Positions 41,796-51,703 are shown, counted from the first letter of the stretch. The stretch: 55,621 nt of DNA from Obelidium mucronatum (GCA_025765595.1 JAIVFH010000179.1:1-55621); one strand, 5' to 3'. Program-made: numbers and translations. Notes: generated by a model not told the origin, from the sequence alone.

Positions 41796-42216
41796 TTCTG
41801 TTCCATATGGAGGCAATTGTGGTTTGCTGAGGGGTTCTTCTTTCGGATCCATTGGATTTAGTATTCCTCCACTGTTTGCATTCTTTTCTTGGTATCCCTA
41901 CCTTTTTGCGTGTTTTTCCTGGTTTAGGTTCAGTTAGTTCCTCTATTTTTTTCCTGGTTTTTCCTTCTATTCTTTGTCTTGCACAATGTAAGTCGGTTTG
42001 TTTTTTATTTTGGTTGATTTGGTTCTTCTTCTCGTAAAGCCAAATTATCATTTTCCCCTGAGTATGTTTTGCTGTTCTGCGCTCGATCCTCCAGCTTGGG
42101 GAAACATATCGTCTCTTGTTTGGAGTTTCTGTATTATCAGGTCACTTCCTTCGGAGATGTATCCTTTGGCTTGGGTTTCTTGGATCACTTTTCCTATTTC
42201 TTCTTTTGTCACTTGG
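41796..42216 (-). pseudogene. LINE remnant E, ORF2 N-terminal part (upstream part)
   Basis: The minus strand reads QVTKEEIGKVIQETQAKGYI, then PQAGGSSAEQQN, then a Lys/Arg-rich stretch. LINE D has the equivalent PQAGGSSIEQQN at about 51078 in ORF2. This identifies an older relative of the same LINE family, whose N-terminal ORF2 region was invaded by LINE C on one side (poly(T) at 42217) and by the Helitron pair on the other. Confidence 0.65.
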
Positions 42217-42439
42217 TTTTTTTTTTTTTTTTGGTATGAATTGTATTTTGTAATAAACACTTGTCGAACTACTATTTTCCCCCCAATTGCTCGGATTGAT
42301 TAGTAAGGCCCGGCCTCATACTCCGGATTACGAGTGATTTCCACCTAATCCCCCTTGTAGACCCCCCGTCTACTATCACAATCACTTCCCCGCTCCCATC
42401 CTCCAACTCGTCTTGAGTTTCCACCTAAGTTGTGTACCC

Positions 42440-45118
42440 CTAATCTGTAACAATCCCACTTTCTCCACTCCCTTCCCTCAGCTCCTCTTGAGCTTCCACA
42501 CTTATCGGGGGCCTCGTTATCAAAAACCCCTGTGGGGAAAAAAGAGAGCCCCCATCTGGCCTCCCTTCCACCATATGTCTCTTGCTTGTGGGGTTCTGGT
42601 CCCCTTGCTGCTTGCTTGATCCTTGTGTTGGTGGAATCCCCTCTGGATAGGTCCACTCTTGTTGCCGTCCCTTGAGTATTTGTAGGGATACCGGTCCCAT
42701 GTCCACATCTCCGTCAGGAATTTCTAGTCTTTGTCTTTCCCTTGCTATGTCATGGCTGATTTCTTCCAATGTCGTTTTCCCTTTTCTTAGCTCTTTGAAT
42801 GCTCTGTCTTCATATTCTTGTAGTTCTTCCAGTTTCCTTTTCAGTTGTTTCTTCTCTATTTCCTTTTCCTCTCCATGCATTTCCTTCTTTTTGTTTTTCT
42901 GTCTGCTCTTGTCAGTTTTCGATTTCTTTCCTGGCACGTGGTGTTTTTTTGGTTTGTATTCGAATTCATCATTCTTGACGTATGCGTTCATGTATCTGCG
43001 AGATGTTGTTGTCCATCCAGGCTGTATTTTCTTGATTCCTTTTCTGTCTTCCATTAGCGTTTTGATTGCTTTTTTAATTCTCCCCATTCTTCCTGAGCAT
43101 TCATGGTTTCCTGTTGCGTCCATTATCCCCTCGCATAGTTGACATATGGTTTCACTTTTGATCTTTGTGTTTTTGGTTGTTCTTGGTTCATTGTTCTTTT
43201 CAGTTTTGTTTTTGGGTCCCTCTTTTCTGGGGTTTTTATCTTTCCTCTTGGTCTTGTCTTTCTCAGTGATTCCGCTGGCAAGTTCAAATTCAATTGTCTT
43301 TTCGTTGCGGTATTTCCAGATTTTCTCTTTTACTTCGTATCTCAAGTCTTTCCAAGTTTGTACAATAATTCTTCTGGTACTTTCCGCCTTCTGTACGCCA
43401 CATTTTTTGATGCATTCATGGGTTATCTCTGGTATAAGTCCATATCCTGCAACCTGCTCAAATGAGAATCTGTCTGTTTTGGAGTTTATTGGGTTCATGT
43501 TTTCCTTCATGTATTGGTTTGTTGGTTGCCCCATCCAGTTTCTGAACCACTTCTCCAGTTTGGTCTTAATTTCCTCTAGTGTCAGATTACTTTCTTTCTC
43601 AATTTCTCCTTTTGGGTTGCTTCCCATTGGTATTAGAGTTGGTTGGATGTCCCCCTCAGGGCTACTGGGTTGTTGTGGTTTCTCCTTGCTTTCCTTTTGG
43701 CACTCTTCTTCAATCTTTTTACTAAGATTTTCGATGAAGTTGGTCATGATTTCTCCTCTGGTTTCTTGCATTACTGGGCAGTTCCATAGGTGCTCATTTG
43801 TCTCTTCCTCATCTGAGAGGCATACTCTACAGCATCCATCGGGGTAGAGGTCCTGGTGTCTTCTTCGCATTTCTTTTTGGGTTGGTAGTTGCCTATGTGT
43901 TGAATTTATCAGGTATTTCCTATAGTGACTGAGGTTTTCACTGGTGAATAGTGAGGTTGTTTTGTGTCCACATTGGATTACAGTGAAGGTAAGACCCAGG
44001 TCTACCAATTCCTGGACCTCTTTGATGTGTCTATGTTTCGGTTGGTCTATCCATTCCAGGTGTGCTGCTATTTTGGTTATTTCTTTTAGGTTGTTTCTGT
44101 ATGCTCCTTCGATGATATTCCCGTCTGCCTTTAGGATGAATTTTATATTTGATTGTGCGTGGGTGTTTTGTGTGAGCAGTGGCGCCATGTGTCCTTTGTT
44201 GGCATCCTTGTCGGCTTGTTCATTGCCTAATTCCCCGCTGTGTCCTTTTACATGTTTCACCTCAGGGAGTTGTGTCATTCCTTCTCTGTTTCTTTCCTTC
44301 ATGATCTCACATGTGATTGCAGTGGACATGACATTTGCTTTCTTGTTCAGTTCTCTGGGGTGTATGTTAAAGTTGAGTTCTTTTAGTCTATTGTAGGTTG
44401 AAATTACTGTCATGTTATCAATATTGATCGTGTTTGAGAAGTTCCCGCACCCAATTAGTGCTGCATTCAGGGCCATGTGTTCCGGGTTTGTCGAGTGCGC
44501 ATTTCCTTCCAGTTTGAAGTTCACTTGTCTGCCGCTGCTGGCGCCGTCTCTGACGAATACAGATCCTGCTATGCTTGGGGCTCCATTGATGGTTTTCAGT
44601 GATCCATCAGTGTAGATGTTATCATATGTGCTGTTCAGACAGTTGCTAATTCTGGTCCCAATCGCTTCCAATGTTTTTTCATCACTGCACTTAAAGTACT
44701 TTTCTGCTCTCTTTGCACCGTCATTTCTATTATTTCCATATGTTCCGGCTCTCCAGGGTAGGTTCTTTTTGGTGCTTGATTCCTCCACTTCTTGAGGGTC
44801 TACTAGCTTTTCCTTCATTCTAGATTGTTGTATTTCCCAGATGTCAATTTTAAGTTCCATATCTTGTTCGTTTTCATTTATGGTGACTACCGAGTGGGTC
44901 CCCTTATTTTCTGCTCTCTTTCTTTGGATTTCTCCAGTCCATTTGAGTGTGCAGGTGTTTCCTTGCCATCCAGGGCATTCACTTTCCCAACATGATCCAA
45001 TTTGTGTGTTGTTTCCTTCCCAGTTCCCTCCTGGGTTTATGTTTCGACATGTTTCTATGGGGATTACTCTCAGGTGCTTCATTGTGTATGTTATTTTGCC
45101 GTTTTGGAGTGTGTTCTT
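42440..45118 (-). CDS. LINE C ORF2, C-terminal part: RNase H, two zinc clusters, coiled tail
   Basis: About 890 open codons up to the Helitron border. Just after the border come HLRVIPIETCRNINPGG and KNLPWRAGTYGNNRND, shared by all copies. RNase H spans residues about 170-325: IYTDGSLKTINGAPSIAGSV, NPEHMALNAAL, NIDNMTVISTYN and HVKGHSGELGNEQADKDA. CRVCLSDEEETNEHLWNC at about 435-452 is a zf-RVT-type cluster. A further 440 residues contain CQLCEGIMDATGNHECSGR at about 665-685, a long Lys/Glu helix (KKQLKRKLEELQEYEDRAFK) and a Pro/Gly-rich end with DGGSLFSPQGF. RNase H digests the RNA of the cDNA hybrid; the tail has no known role. The frame is intact but separated from its RT by the Helitron. 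Confidence 0.85.
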   Translation of the reverse strand, partial: KNTLQNGKITYTMKHLRVIPIETCRNINPGGNWEGNNTQIGSCWESECPGWQGNTCTLKWTGEIQRKRAENKGTHSVVTINENEQDMELKIDIWEIQQSRMKEKLVDPQEVEESSTKKNLPWRAGTYGNNRNDGAKRAEKYFKCSDEKTLEAIGTRISNCLNSTYDNIYTDGSLKTINGAPSIAGSVFVRDGASSGRQVNFKLEGNAHSTNPEHMALNAALIGCGNFSNTINIDNMTVISTYNRLKELNFNIHPRELNKKANVMSTAITCEIMKERNREGMTQLPEVKHVKGHSGELGNEQADKDANKGHMAPLLTQNTHAQSNIKFILKADGNIIEGAYRNNLKEITKIAAHLEWIDQPKHRHIKEVQELVDLGLTFTVIQCGHKTTSLFTSENLSHYRKYLINSTHRQLPTQKEMRRRHQDLYPDGCCRVCLSDEEETNEHLWNCPVMQETRGEIMTNFIENLSKKIEEECQKESKEKPQQPSSPEGDIQPTLIPMGSNPKGEIEKESNLTLEEIKTKLEKWFRNWMGQPTNQYMKENMNPINSKTDRFSFEQVAGYGLIPEITHECIKKCGVQKAESTRRIIVQTWKDLRYEVKEKIWKYRNEKTIEFELASGITEKDKTKRKDKNPRKEGPKNKTEKNNEPRTTKNTKIKSETICQLCEGIMDATGNHECSGRMGRIKKAIKTLMEDRKGIKKIQPGWTTTSRRYMNAYVKNDEFEYKPKKHHVPGKKSKTDKSRQKNKKKEMHGEEKEIEKKQLKRKLEELQEYEDRAFKELRKGKTTLEEISHDIARERQRLEIPDGDVDMGPVSLQILKGRQQEWTYPEGIPPTQGSSKQQGDQNPTSKRHMVEGRPDGGSLFSPQGFLITRPPISVEAQEELREGSGESGIVTD

Positions 45119-45774
45119 TTGCAGGTTGCTTGTCAACCTGTCATGTTAAGGGGGAGTTTGAGGGGGTTGGAGGCCAATTCCTTGTAGTTCTATTTATAGA
45201 AAAGGTGTTTCTACATTGTTGAAATGGTTGGAGGGTTAAAAAGGGTTTTCTTAATTGTTCTATTTTTAGAAAATGGACAAGTTCATGCCATTTTTGGCTT
45301 ACAATTGAAAGAAAATAACTGGCAAACAAAAGTTGCTCCATGTTCCATTTATCACTCCCACACAATACATGAAGGTTCAATAGTCTTAATAAGAGCTTTT
45401 GACTCCTTGATTACATTACATTTTTTTTTACTTAATCAATTTTCCAGCTGTTAAATCTTGAAGTGGCCACAACCTTGTTCTGTCAGACCTCACCAGCCAA
45501 TGCACAAATTCTGGAACCTTCAAGAGAAAACAAAATGACATTGGCGTTGCTATATCAGCTTTGGAAACAAGAAGGCAGCCTTAGATTTTCTCGCAATAAT
45601 AATAGAAAAGTCACTTAAATTTTTCTGGTCATTCTAGAAGAGTCTTACAACAAAACTCCTCAAAAACAATTTTTCTGCTTCCTGTGTTGAATGAAAGTCC
45701 TGCAAAAGACCTAATTTCTCTGGATTTGCAACCTGCACTGCGAGGAAGCAAAGTGACTGAGCATATGTCTCTAG
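45119..45774 (+). mobile_element. Helitron-like element, 656 bp, inserted in LINE C (type copy)
   Basis: Boundaries are fixed by LINE D, which reads GTGTTCTTTGATACTTGTCC uninterrupted (complement of 55180-55199). Here GTGTTCTT is followed by TTGCAGGTTGCTTGTCAACC (45119) and the element ends GCATATGTCTCTAG (45774) before TGATACTTGTCC. No target bases are duplicated. The 5' end forms a CAGGTTG/CAACCTG hairpin. GCAACCTGC, the inverse of the 5' GCAGGTTGC, lies about 40 nt from the 3' end and is followed by a CACTGC...GCA-AAGTG hairpin. No coding capacity. Confidence 0.9.
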
Positions 45775-47561
45775 TGATACTTGTCCATATTCAGAGTTGC
45801 CGTTCTCATTTGTCCATGTGACTATGTCTTGGGTTTTAGCTTGGCTTAGTAGGTTCATTGTTGATTTTTCGGTTGCAAATGGGTTTGGACTTCTTTTTGC
45901 AAGGTCTGATATTCTGGGATTGCCTTTGGTTGATAGTTTCTGGAGTGACTCTGTCACACCACTTTTCCTTACCTGCATTAAAACCTGGGTACCTGATGGC
46001 CATTTCTCTTTGGCTAAGTATTCTTTCACTGTTCCTGCATAGGATCTGCTCCACAAATAGGATGTTCCATTTCTTAAGGTGGGTCTTGACTTCATTATAT
46101 GTTACCCAGTTGTCTATTGCATGGAACATAGATGTTTCCCCTCCTTCTACCTTCCCAAAGGCCGGTTTTTCCTTTCCTTCATGATCGAGGTGTTTAATCG
46201 CTTCACAACTTATGCGGTGTCTGAACATTCTGTTAAGTGTGGTCGCAAGGTGGTGGGTGCCTTTTTGCACTTTTGCTGGGAACGGTGTCTCCAGTGGGCA
46301 GTGAGGTAGTGCCAGTTCTTCTTGCAGGTTTGCTAGGCGAATTCTTGTAACTTTTCCAAGCAAGTCGTCAGAGTTTGCTCGAATCATTAAGTTGCTGATT
46401 GTGTCATACATAAATAGGTCATTCCAGTCGATGAGGTTATATATCTGTGAGTGTTTCATTTGGGAGGTTGGTAGGCTGTTAGGTTGTTTTGCTTTCTGTT
46501 TGACTAGTCCTAGTACTGGTGTAAACCACTTTTCCACATCAGTTGGGCTGACCGGTACAGTTTGCCATTTGTATCTTATTTGCTGCATGAGCACCGTGTT
46601 TATGATCATTATTGTGCTTTTGTCTGTGATTCTTTTGTCCTTCAGCATGTTTACCATAGCTTGGATTTGGGTCTGTATTTCCTCAATTGCTCTTGTGTTT
46701 GAGTTGTCGGCTGAGAAGTAGTTTCCCAATATTCTTTCACTTTGATCTTTTTGCAACACTTCCACTTCACTTTGGTCTCCCCACTTCAGGACTGATTGGG
46801 GGGTTTTGGGGTTAATTGCAATTACTTTGACTTTTTTGGTGTTGGACGCTATTGTATTTCCCTCTTGGAATTCATACAGCAGTTTGGCCTGTTTTTCCAG
46901 TTCTTTCCAGTTGTCGGCCACTGTGTTGGTGTCATCCACAAACGCGAGGGCTGCTATGTCCTCCGATATGGTCTCGGTATCCCAGTTTTTTCCGTTGAAT
47001 CTTGTTTTGATATTTGCTGAGAGTTTTATACCTTTGGTTTCTTGATCAATGACACACAGGATTGTGTCCCAGAATATTCTCCATTCGATAGGGGCCAGGA
47101 CAGAGCCTTGTTGGATCATAGTGCCTATTTGTATGTTTTCTGTCTCGCCAATTGCTGTTCTAATTTTTGCCGTGAGTTTCAGTTGTGTATTATATTTCCA
47201 TGCCGAGTAGCAGTATGGAATTTTGATTCTTCTGTGGCTTCTCATAACTGCCCTTGGGCTCACTGAGTCAAAGGCTTTCTTAATGTCATTCAATAGTATG
47301 TAGCATTCTTTCTTGGTTTCAATACAGTGATCAATGATTGCTTTAACACAATGTATTACTGGGTCAGTGGATTCACCAGGGAGGACAGAGCAGTTTCTTC
47401 CTTTTAGTACATTGTTTCTGTCAAGGATAGGGACCAGTCTGTTCTTTTTTATTATTTCTTGGAGTTTGTACATCGTTTCGAGTAACGCAATGGGTCTTGT
47501 TGAGTATATGTCTGCGCCCCATTCTTGGTTTTTTGGGATTGGGTTAATGATTCCTTGCAGC
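45775..47561 (-). CDS. LINE C ORF2, reverse transcriptase part
   Basis: An open frame from the truncated 5' edge at 47561 to the Helitron. RT motifs in order: GADIYSTRPIALLETMYKLQ, ILDRNNVLKGRNCSVLPGES, NDIKKAFDSVSPRAV (motif A), IGTMIQQGSVLAPIEW (motif B), ALAFVDDTNTVADN (motif C with both aspartates). The thumb-like region contains DKRITDKSTIMIINTVLMQQ and EKWFTPVLGL. RT makes cDNA from element RNA at the nicked target. Catalytic residues look intact, but the fingers, endonuclease and ORF1 are missing because of 5' truncation, so the copy cannot move by itself. The frame ends where the Helitron begins. Confidence 0.85.
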
Positions 47562-47622
47562 AAAAAAAAAAATCTTTAAAACTCCGACGCGTGCAACCAC
47601 AACAAACAAACCATACCACCGA

Positions 47623-50454
47623 ATGCAGCAGACAAACGAAAATCCCTACAACGGGGGTCCTCGCGCGTCTGCTGCTGTTGTCCACGGTGGGTGGGATGAC
47701 GTGGCGGCAGCGGAGCGCGCGGGGACCTGGCGAAACTCTGGATCTGGATCAGGATCATGGGCGATCACCGAAGTAAGTACTCAACACTACAGTACTTACC
47801 ACACTCTATACTGTAGGAAAAGCAGCGACGAGCAGCGCCGGATCGATAGACGCGTGACGGGATCTGGATCTGGAGCGGAACCTGGACTATGGATTTTTGG
47901 AAAAAGGGCGGAGAGGGGGCAGCCGAAACGGGGCCCCTGGCTATGCATGATGCATATGCCCCGTCGACGTCAGTGCCAAGAGGTGATCGCTGGCGGGATC
48001 TGGGGGGGTACAGATGACTGTCGAGCCCAAGAAGAAGGGGCGGAGAAGGGGCAGCCGAAAAGGGGCCCCTGGCTATGCGTGATGCATATGCCCCGCCGAC
48101 ACCAATATCGTGTAAGGGCGAGTGGTGGACCCAGATTGGAGCTAGCAGACGAATGCCGAACCCAACCAACCACCAACAACAAGAACCCAAATGACCCAAA
48201 TGACCCCACAGACCCATCCAAAGAAATAAAAAGAAAGATTAGACAATGCAAAGGAAAGATAATACACCAGAACAACAACGGGGACAAAGATCCAAATAAC
48301 CACCGTCGTTTCACCCTTGTGGACAGAGAACATAAAGAAACCACCGCCCCCACCACGAAGCAGAGAAAGACCACACAAAAACAAGAAATAGAACACATCT
48401 TTAATAATGATACAACTGACAAAAAAGAAAACAATAAACCACACCAAAGGAAAACACAACACAACACAAACACAGAGAACACAAAGGAGGCGGAGAAGGT
48501 AGAAAAGAAACAAATGGAAAAAAAGGAAACAGAACATAAACAGAAGCCGAACAAAGAAGTAAAGACAGGAAAAGCAGAAAATGCGGCGGGCAAATCCATC
48601 AAGACAACAGAAACAGCCACAACGGGCGGGAAGATAACAAAGAAAAGACCTAGAAGAAAACCCCAAAGTAAACAAACCACAAAACACCAAGAGACCTACA
48701 GGATGAACACCGCCGAAGACCTTAACGAGACCATAAATGTGCATATCAAGAAATCGCACATTGAAGAACTTGCCGACGCAGGGGGGATTAAAGACCGATC
48801 CTCTAAGGCCAGACTTGGCCGAATTATCAACTCAGTCGGAGTCAAAGTTCCGCTAATTGCGGAGACAACACTTGGAAACAAACTCACCTTCAGCTGCACC
48901 CGCGGGACACTCCACTACCTCAACAACGAAATTGCCCTCCGAGGAGACTCAAGAGTGTTCTTCGAGATATGCCAAGAAGATGAAACAGCCAAACAGACCA
49001 TAATGATTATGGATGTAACAAACCCGCTCAGGAAGGACCCACAAACAATTGCCAAAGAAGTCGCGGAGGCATTTGACAAGTTTGCCGGAGTCGCATCAAA
49101 AGACCAATACGGCAAGGAAGACCCAAACAGCCGTAGTGGCAAAGTGGTCGTCACGCTGAGCTACACAACGGAGGAGGAGAAGACCCAAGCATTGGAGGTA
49201 CTGGCATTGCCATTCAACGGCCACCACGTATACCCTGTTGACCCGAACGAACCAGTCCTGATGAGAATCGAAAGGGAAAAACCAAGATGGCTCATAGCGC
49301 CTGATCTGGAGGAAGGAACAGAGCTCAAAGACTGGTTTAAAGTCAAAGACATCAAATTCCAACGAATCAGAATCACCCGCGACGGCCTCGAAATCCTTGT
49401 TACAACAGCAGCCGAAGTCAACCGGTGGGATGGGAAAAAGGTGAGCGACACCTGTACTTCGGAAAAAAATCGAAAACAACTTAAAAAAAATGATACCCTA
49501 TCAACAAACACCCAACAGCTCACCACACAAGCGAATGGATACGAAGCCCAAGTAACCGTCCACCGCAAGTATGTCATGGACCAAGGGGCATACCGCCTCC
49601 GAGACCACTGCTGCCACTGTCAAGGAGACCACCCAAGCCACCTCTGCCAAACCCGAAGACAACAAGAAGAATCCGACTGGAAGAAGGTAGCGGATGAACA
49701 GATGGTCTACAAATTCAGCAGCGCCGACATCAAAAGACTCGAAAAGTCAGTGAAAGGATACGTCGAACGCAACGGAGGACTAACCCAAGCAGAAGCTCGT
49801 GGATGCCAGACCCTACGCATCAAGATTGACTCGGCGTGGGTTCAAAAGGAAGACGGACAACACCACCAACGTCCGAGACCACCGCCGACGCACACGCAAA
49901 CAACCAAGCCAACACTGGGACGAAGAATGGACAACGCCTGGCCGAATGCTCAGCCCACCAACACCAACCAGCCACACGCAGCCTGCAACACCACTGCTAA
50001 CCACACCAATGCTGCCACCACCAGCACATGGGAGACCCAGATCCGCGAGCTAGTCAAGAAAGTGGTCAGTGAAGAGATAACAAACACAATGGAAAACCTG
50101 GTGAACAGCAGAATCGCGGAGGAGCTGGAAGAATGGAAGAACGAGCTGCGACGGGAAAGGGATGAAAGACTGGCTGAAGAGGAGGCTGAACAGGAGACCC
50201 AACCGGACGAGATGAATGAAGACAAAACCAACCCAGGAAGTAGTCCATCGTCAACGTGGATGGAAGCTGTAGACAAGGCCATTAGCCGCATGGAGGAAAA
50301 CCAGCTCAGAACCGACCGGAACATAGAAAGAATCGACCGAAACGTTGACAGATTGGTCTTTGACAGCAACGACGAAGCGATGGACATTGAAGATGATGAC
50401 GCGGAAGCGAAAACCCCAAACGCCCTGAAACTGGGCCGAACCAAAAATGAGTAA
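47623..50454 (+). CDS. LINE D ORF1, Gag-like RNA-binding protein
   Basis: 943 open codons if the first ATG is used. A later start at MNTAEDLNETINVHIKKSHI (about 48703) is plausible, because the first 360 residues are leader repeats and Lys/Thr/Asn-rich low complexity. The folded part follows, with SKARLGRIINSVGVKVPLIA, VFFEICQEDETAKQTIMIMD and an RRM-like stretch VVVTLSYTTEEEKTQALEVL. CCHCQGDHPSHLC (about 49608) is a gag-type zinc knuckle with C-x2-C-x3-H-x4-C spacing. The end is an acidic coiled coil (ELEEWKNELRRERDERLAEE). ORF1 proteins of LINEs coat the element RNA. The frame is intact and ends eight bases inside ORF2. Confidence 0.85.
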   Translation: MQQTNENPYNGGPRASAAVVHGGWDDVAAAERAGTWRNSGSGSGSWAITEVSTQHYSTYHTLYCRKSSDEQRRIDRRVTGSGSGAEPGLWIFGKRAERGQPKRGPWLCMMHMPRRRQCQEVIAGGIWGGTDDCRAQEEGAEKGQPKRGPWLCVMHMPRRHQYRVRASGGPRLELADECRTQPTTNNKNPNDPNDPTDPSKEIKRKIRQCKGKIIHQNNNGDKDPNNHRRFTLVDREHKETTAPTTKQRKTTQKQEIEHIFNNDTTDKKENNKPHQRKTQHNTNTENTKEAEKVEKKQMEKKETEHKQKPNKEVKTGKAENAAGKSIKTTETATTGGKITKKRPRRKPQSKQTTKHQETYRMNTAEDLNETINVHIKKSHIEELADAGGIKDRSSKARLGRIINSVGVKVPLIAETTLGNKLTFSCTRGTLHYLNNEIALRGDSRVFFEICQEDETAKQTIMIMDVTNPLRKDPQTIAKEVAEAFDKFAGVASKDQYGKEDPNSRSGKVVVTLSYTTEEEKTQALEVLALPFNGHHVYPVDPNEPVLMRIEREKPRWLIAPDLEEGTELKDWFKVKDIKFQRIRITRDGLEILVTTAAEVNRWDGKKVSDTCTSEKNRKQLKKNDTLSTNTQQLTTQANGYEAQVTVHRKYVMDQGAYRLRDHCCHCQGDHPSHLCQTRRQQEESDWKKVADEQMVYKFSSADIKRLEKSVKGYVERNGGLTQAEARGCQTLRIKIDSAWVQKEDGQHHQRPRPPPTHTQTTKPTLGRRMDNAWPNAQPTNTNQPHAACNTTANHTNAATTSTWETQIRELVKKVVSEEITNTMENLVNSRIAEELEEWKNELRRERDERLAEEEAEQETQPDEMNEDKTNPGSSPSSTWMEAVDKAISRMEENQLRTDRNIERIDRNVDRLVFDSNDEAMDIEDDDAEAKTPNALKLGRTKNE
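47773..47816 (+). other. Possible 44-nt intron or hairpin in the LINE D leader
   Basis: Starts GTAAGTACT and ends ACTGTAG, like a small intron. GTAAGTACT and AGTACTTAC (47773-47799) are also a perfect 9-bp inverted repeat with a 9-nt spacer. ORF1 reads through it, so splicing is not required. Confidence 0.35.
47908..48171 (+). repeat. LINE D 5' leader repeats, 132-bp period
   Basis: GCGGAGAGGGGGCAGCCGAA at 47908 recurs as GCGGAGAAGGGGCAGCCGAA at 48040, each followed by GGGGCCCCTGGCTATGC and TGATGCATATGCCCCG. The second unit is partial. Tandem GC-rich monomers at a 5' end are typical of LINE promoters; promoter function here is inference. The block is translated in the longest ORF1 model. Confidence 0.75.
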
Positions 50455-51703
50455 ACCGGAAAAGAAGCGGGGGAGGGAAGAAGCCGGTGGCGAGAACAAA
50501 GAGAACGAAAAGGAAAATAACACAAATAAAAGAAGAAATACTACTGGAACATATTATGCCAAAGTTGAACCAGAAAAAAGACATAAAAGCAAAGAAAATA
50601 AGGGGATCTCCACAAGAAAAAAAAAGAAGGGAACAAAAGACTCCGGAAAAAACAAAACACGCCCACAAATGGAAGGCTTTGAATCCCTATTCAACTTTCG
50701 AAAGAACACCGAAAACAGCCCAGCAGTTCAAACAACAGCCCCTAACAACGATGTACTTGCAGAAACCATAACGCTGACAGAATTGCCACTAACGCCACCA
50801 ACCCTAAAGAAAAGAAAAAATGATAACCACCAAAACCTCAGCCACACATCAAAAAAGAGGAAATTGAGAGAATATAAGCCAAGGGTAAACAAAACAAAAG
50901 GGAAACATACACCATCCCAATTCATGAGACCAATCCCAAGCCCCGTAGAAATGGATTCGAGGGAAAAAAGGAACACAATGATCCAAAAAATTATTGTAGA
51001 GGTGATAACACACAACGGAGACCTATCAGAAACATCTGCGGCGATAGTACAACAACTGGAAACTGCCAAAAACCAATACCCACAGGCGGGAGGCTCCAGC
51101 ATAGAACAACAGAACCACCTAAACCTAAAAAGAACACAATGGCTAGAGCTTCAGAAATTCAACCATACAGACCTCGCGAATGGGGCGGAAAGAGCAGAAA
51201 CACCTCAAAGAATTGCAACCACAATTAGTGAAGATGTCAGAAAGAAAATTGACGAAATTATGAAAACATTGCTCAGAACACAACCAGAGAAACTATTGAC
51301 CCAAAACAAAACAGGCCAAAACACCAGTGAATCTGAGAGGCCAATAACACCTCTGGCGGACACAGCAAAACGCCAAGACAACCATAGAACCCACAAAACA
51401 GACCAGTATAGCAGTGAATTAATAGGCCACAAAACAGATCAACATAACAGTAAATTTATAGGGAAACTTAGCGAAATGAAAGCAAAACCGGAAAAAACAT
51501 TGAGAGTGGCAACATACAACTGTAGAGGACTTACTGACATCACAATGATCCAGATATCCCAGTTATTAAAAGAACAATGTGTTGACGTCCTACTACTACA
51601 AGAAACAAAGTGCACTGACAAGCAAGCCCAAAAACTGATGCGCGCCTATAACAGTGAATTTAAAGGGCTATCATACTGGACAAATGCGATAGGGACCACA
51701 TAA
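50447..51703 (+). pseudogene. LINE D ORF2, N-terminal linker and start of the endonuclease
   Basis: ORF2 starts at ATG 50447 inside the ORF1 stop (ATGAGTAA). A long Lys-rich, low-complexity linker of about 350 residues contains ETAKNQYPQAGGSSIEQQN, shared with remnant E. The APE-type endonuclease then begins with LRVATYNCRGL and VDVLLLQETK (the catalytic Glu), about 51505-51610. The frame ends in a stop at 51701 after NAIGTT, and the endonuclease continues in another frame, so one base is inserted or missing in the A6 run near 51703. The endonuclease nicks the target DNA to prime reverse transcription. Confidence 0.8.

Larger units (their letters stand above)
42217..47561 (-). mobile_element. 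LINE copy C, 5'-truncated but well preserved
   Basis: Minus-strand non-LTR element. The 3' poly(A) is seen as T16 at 42217-42232, followed by a 3' UTR of about 200 bp and ORF2 from the C-terminal tail back to mid-RT (LQGIINPIPKNQEWGADIYS). It is cut at 47561 inside the RT fingers, the usual outcome of incomplete target-primed reverse transcription. Only one interruption is seen, the Helitron at 45119-45774. It is nearly identical to LINE D where they overlap, so it is recent. The right boundary abuts A11 and then LINE D. Confidence 0.9.
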
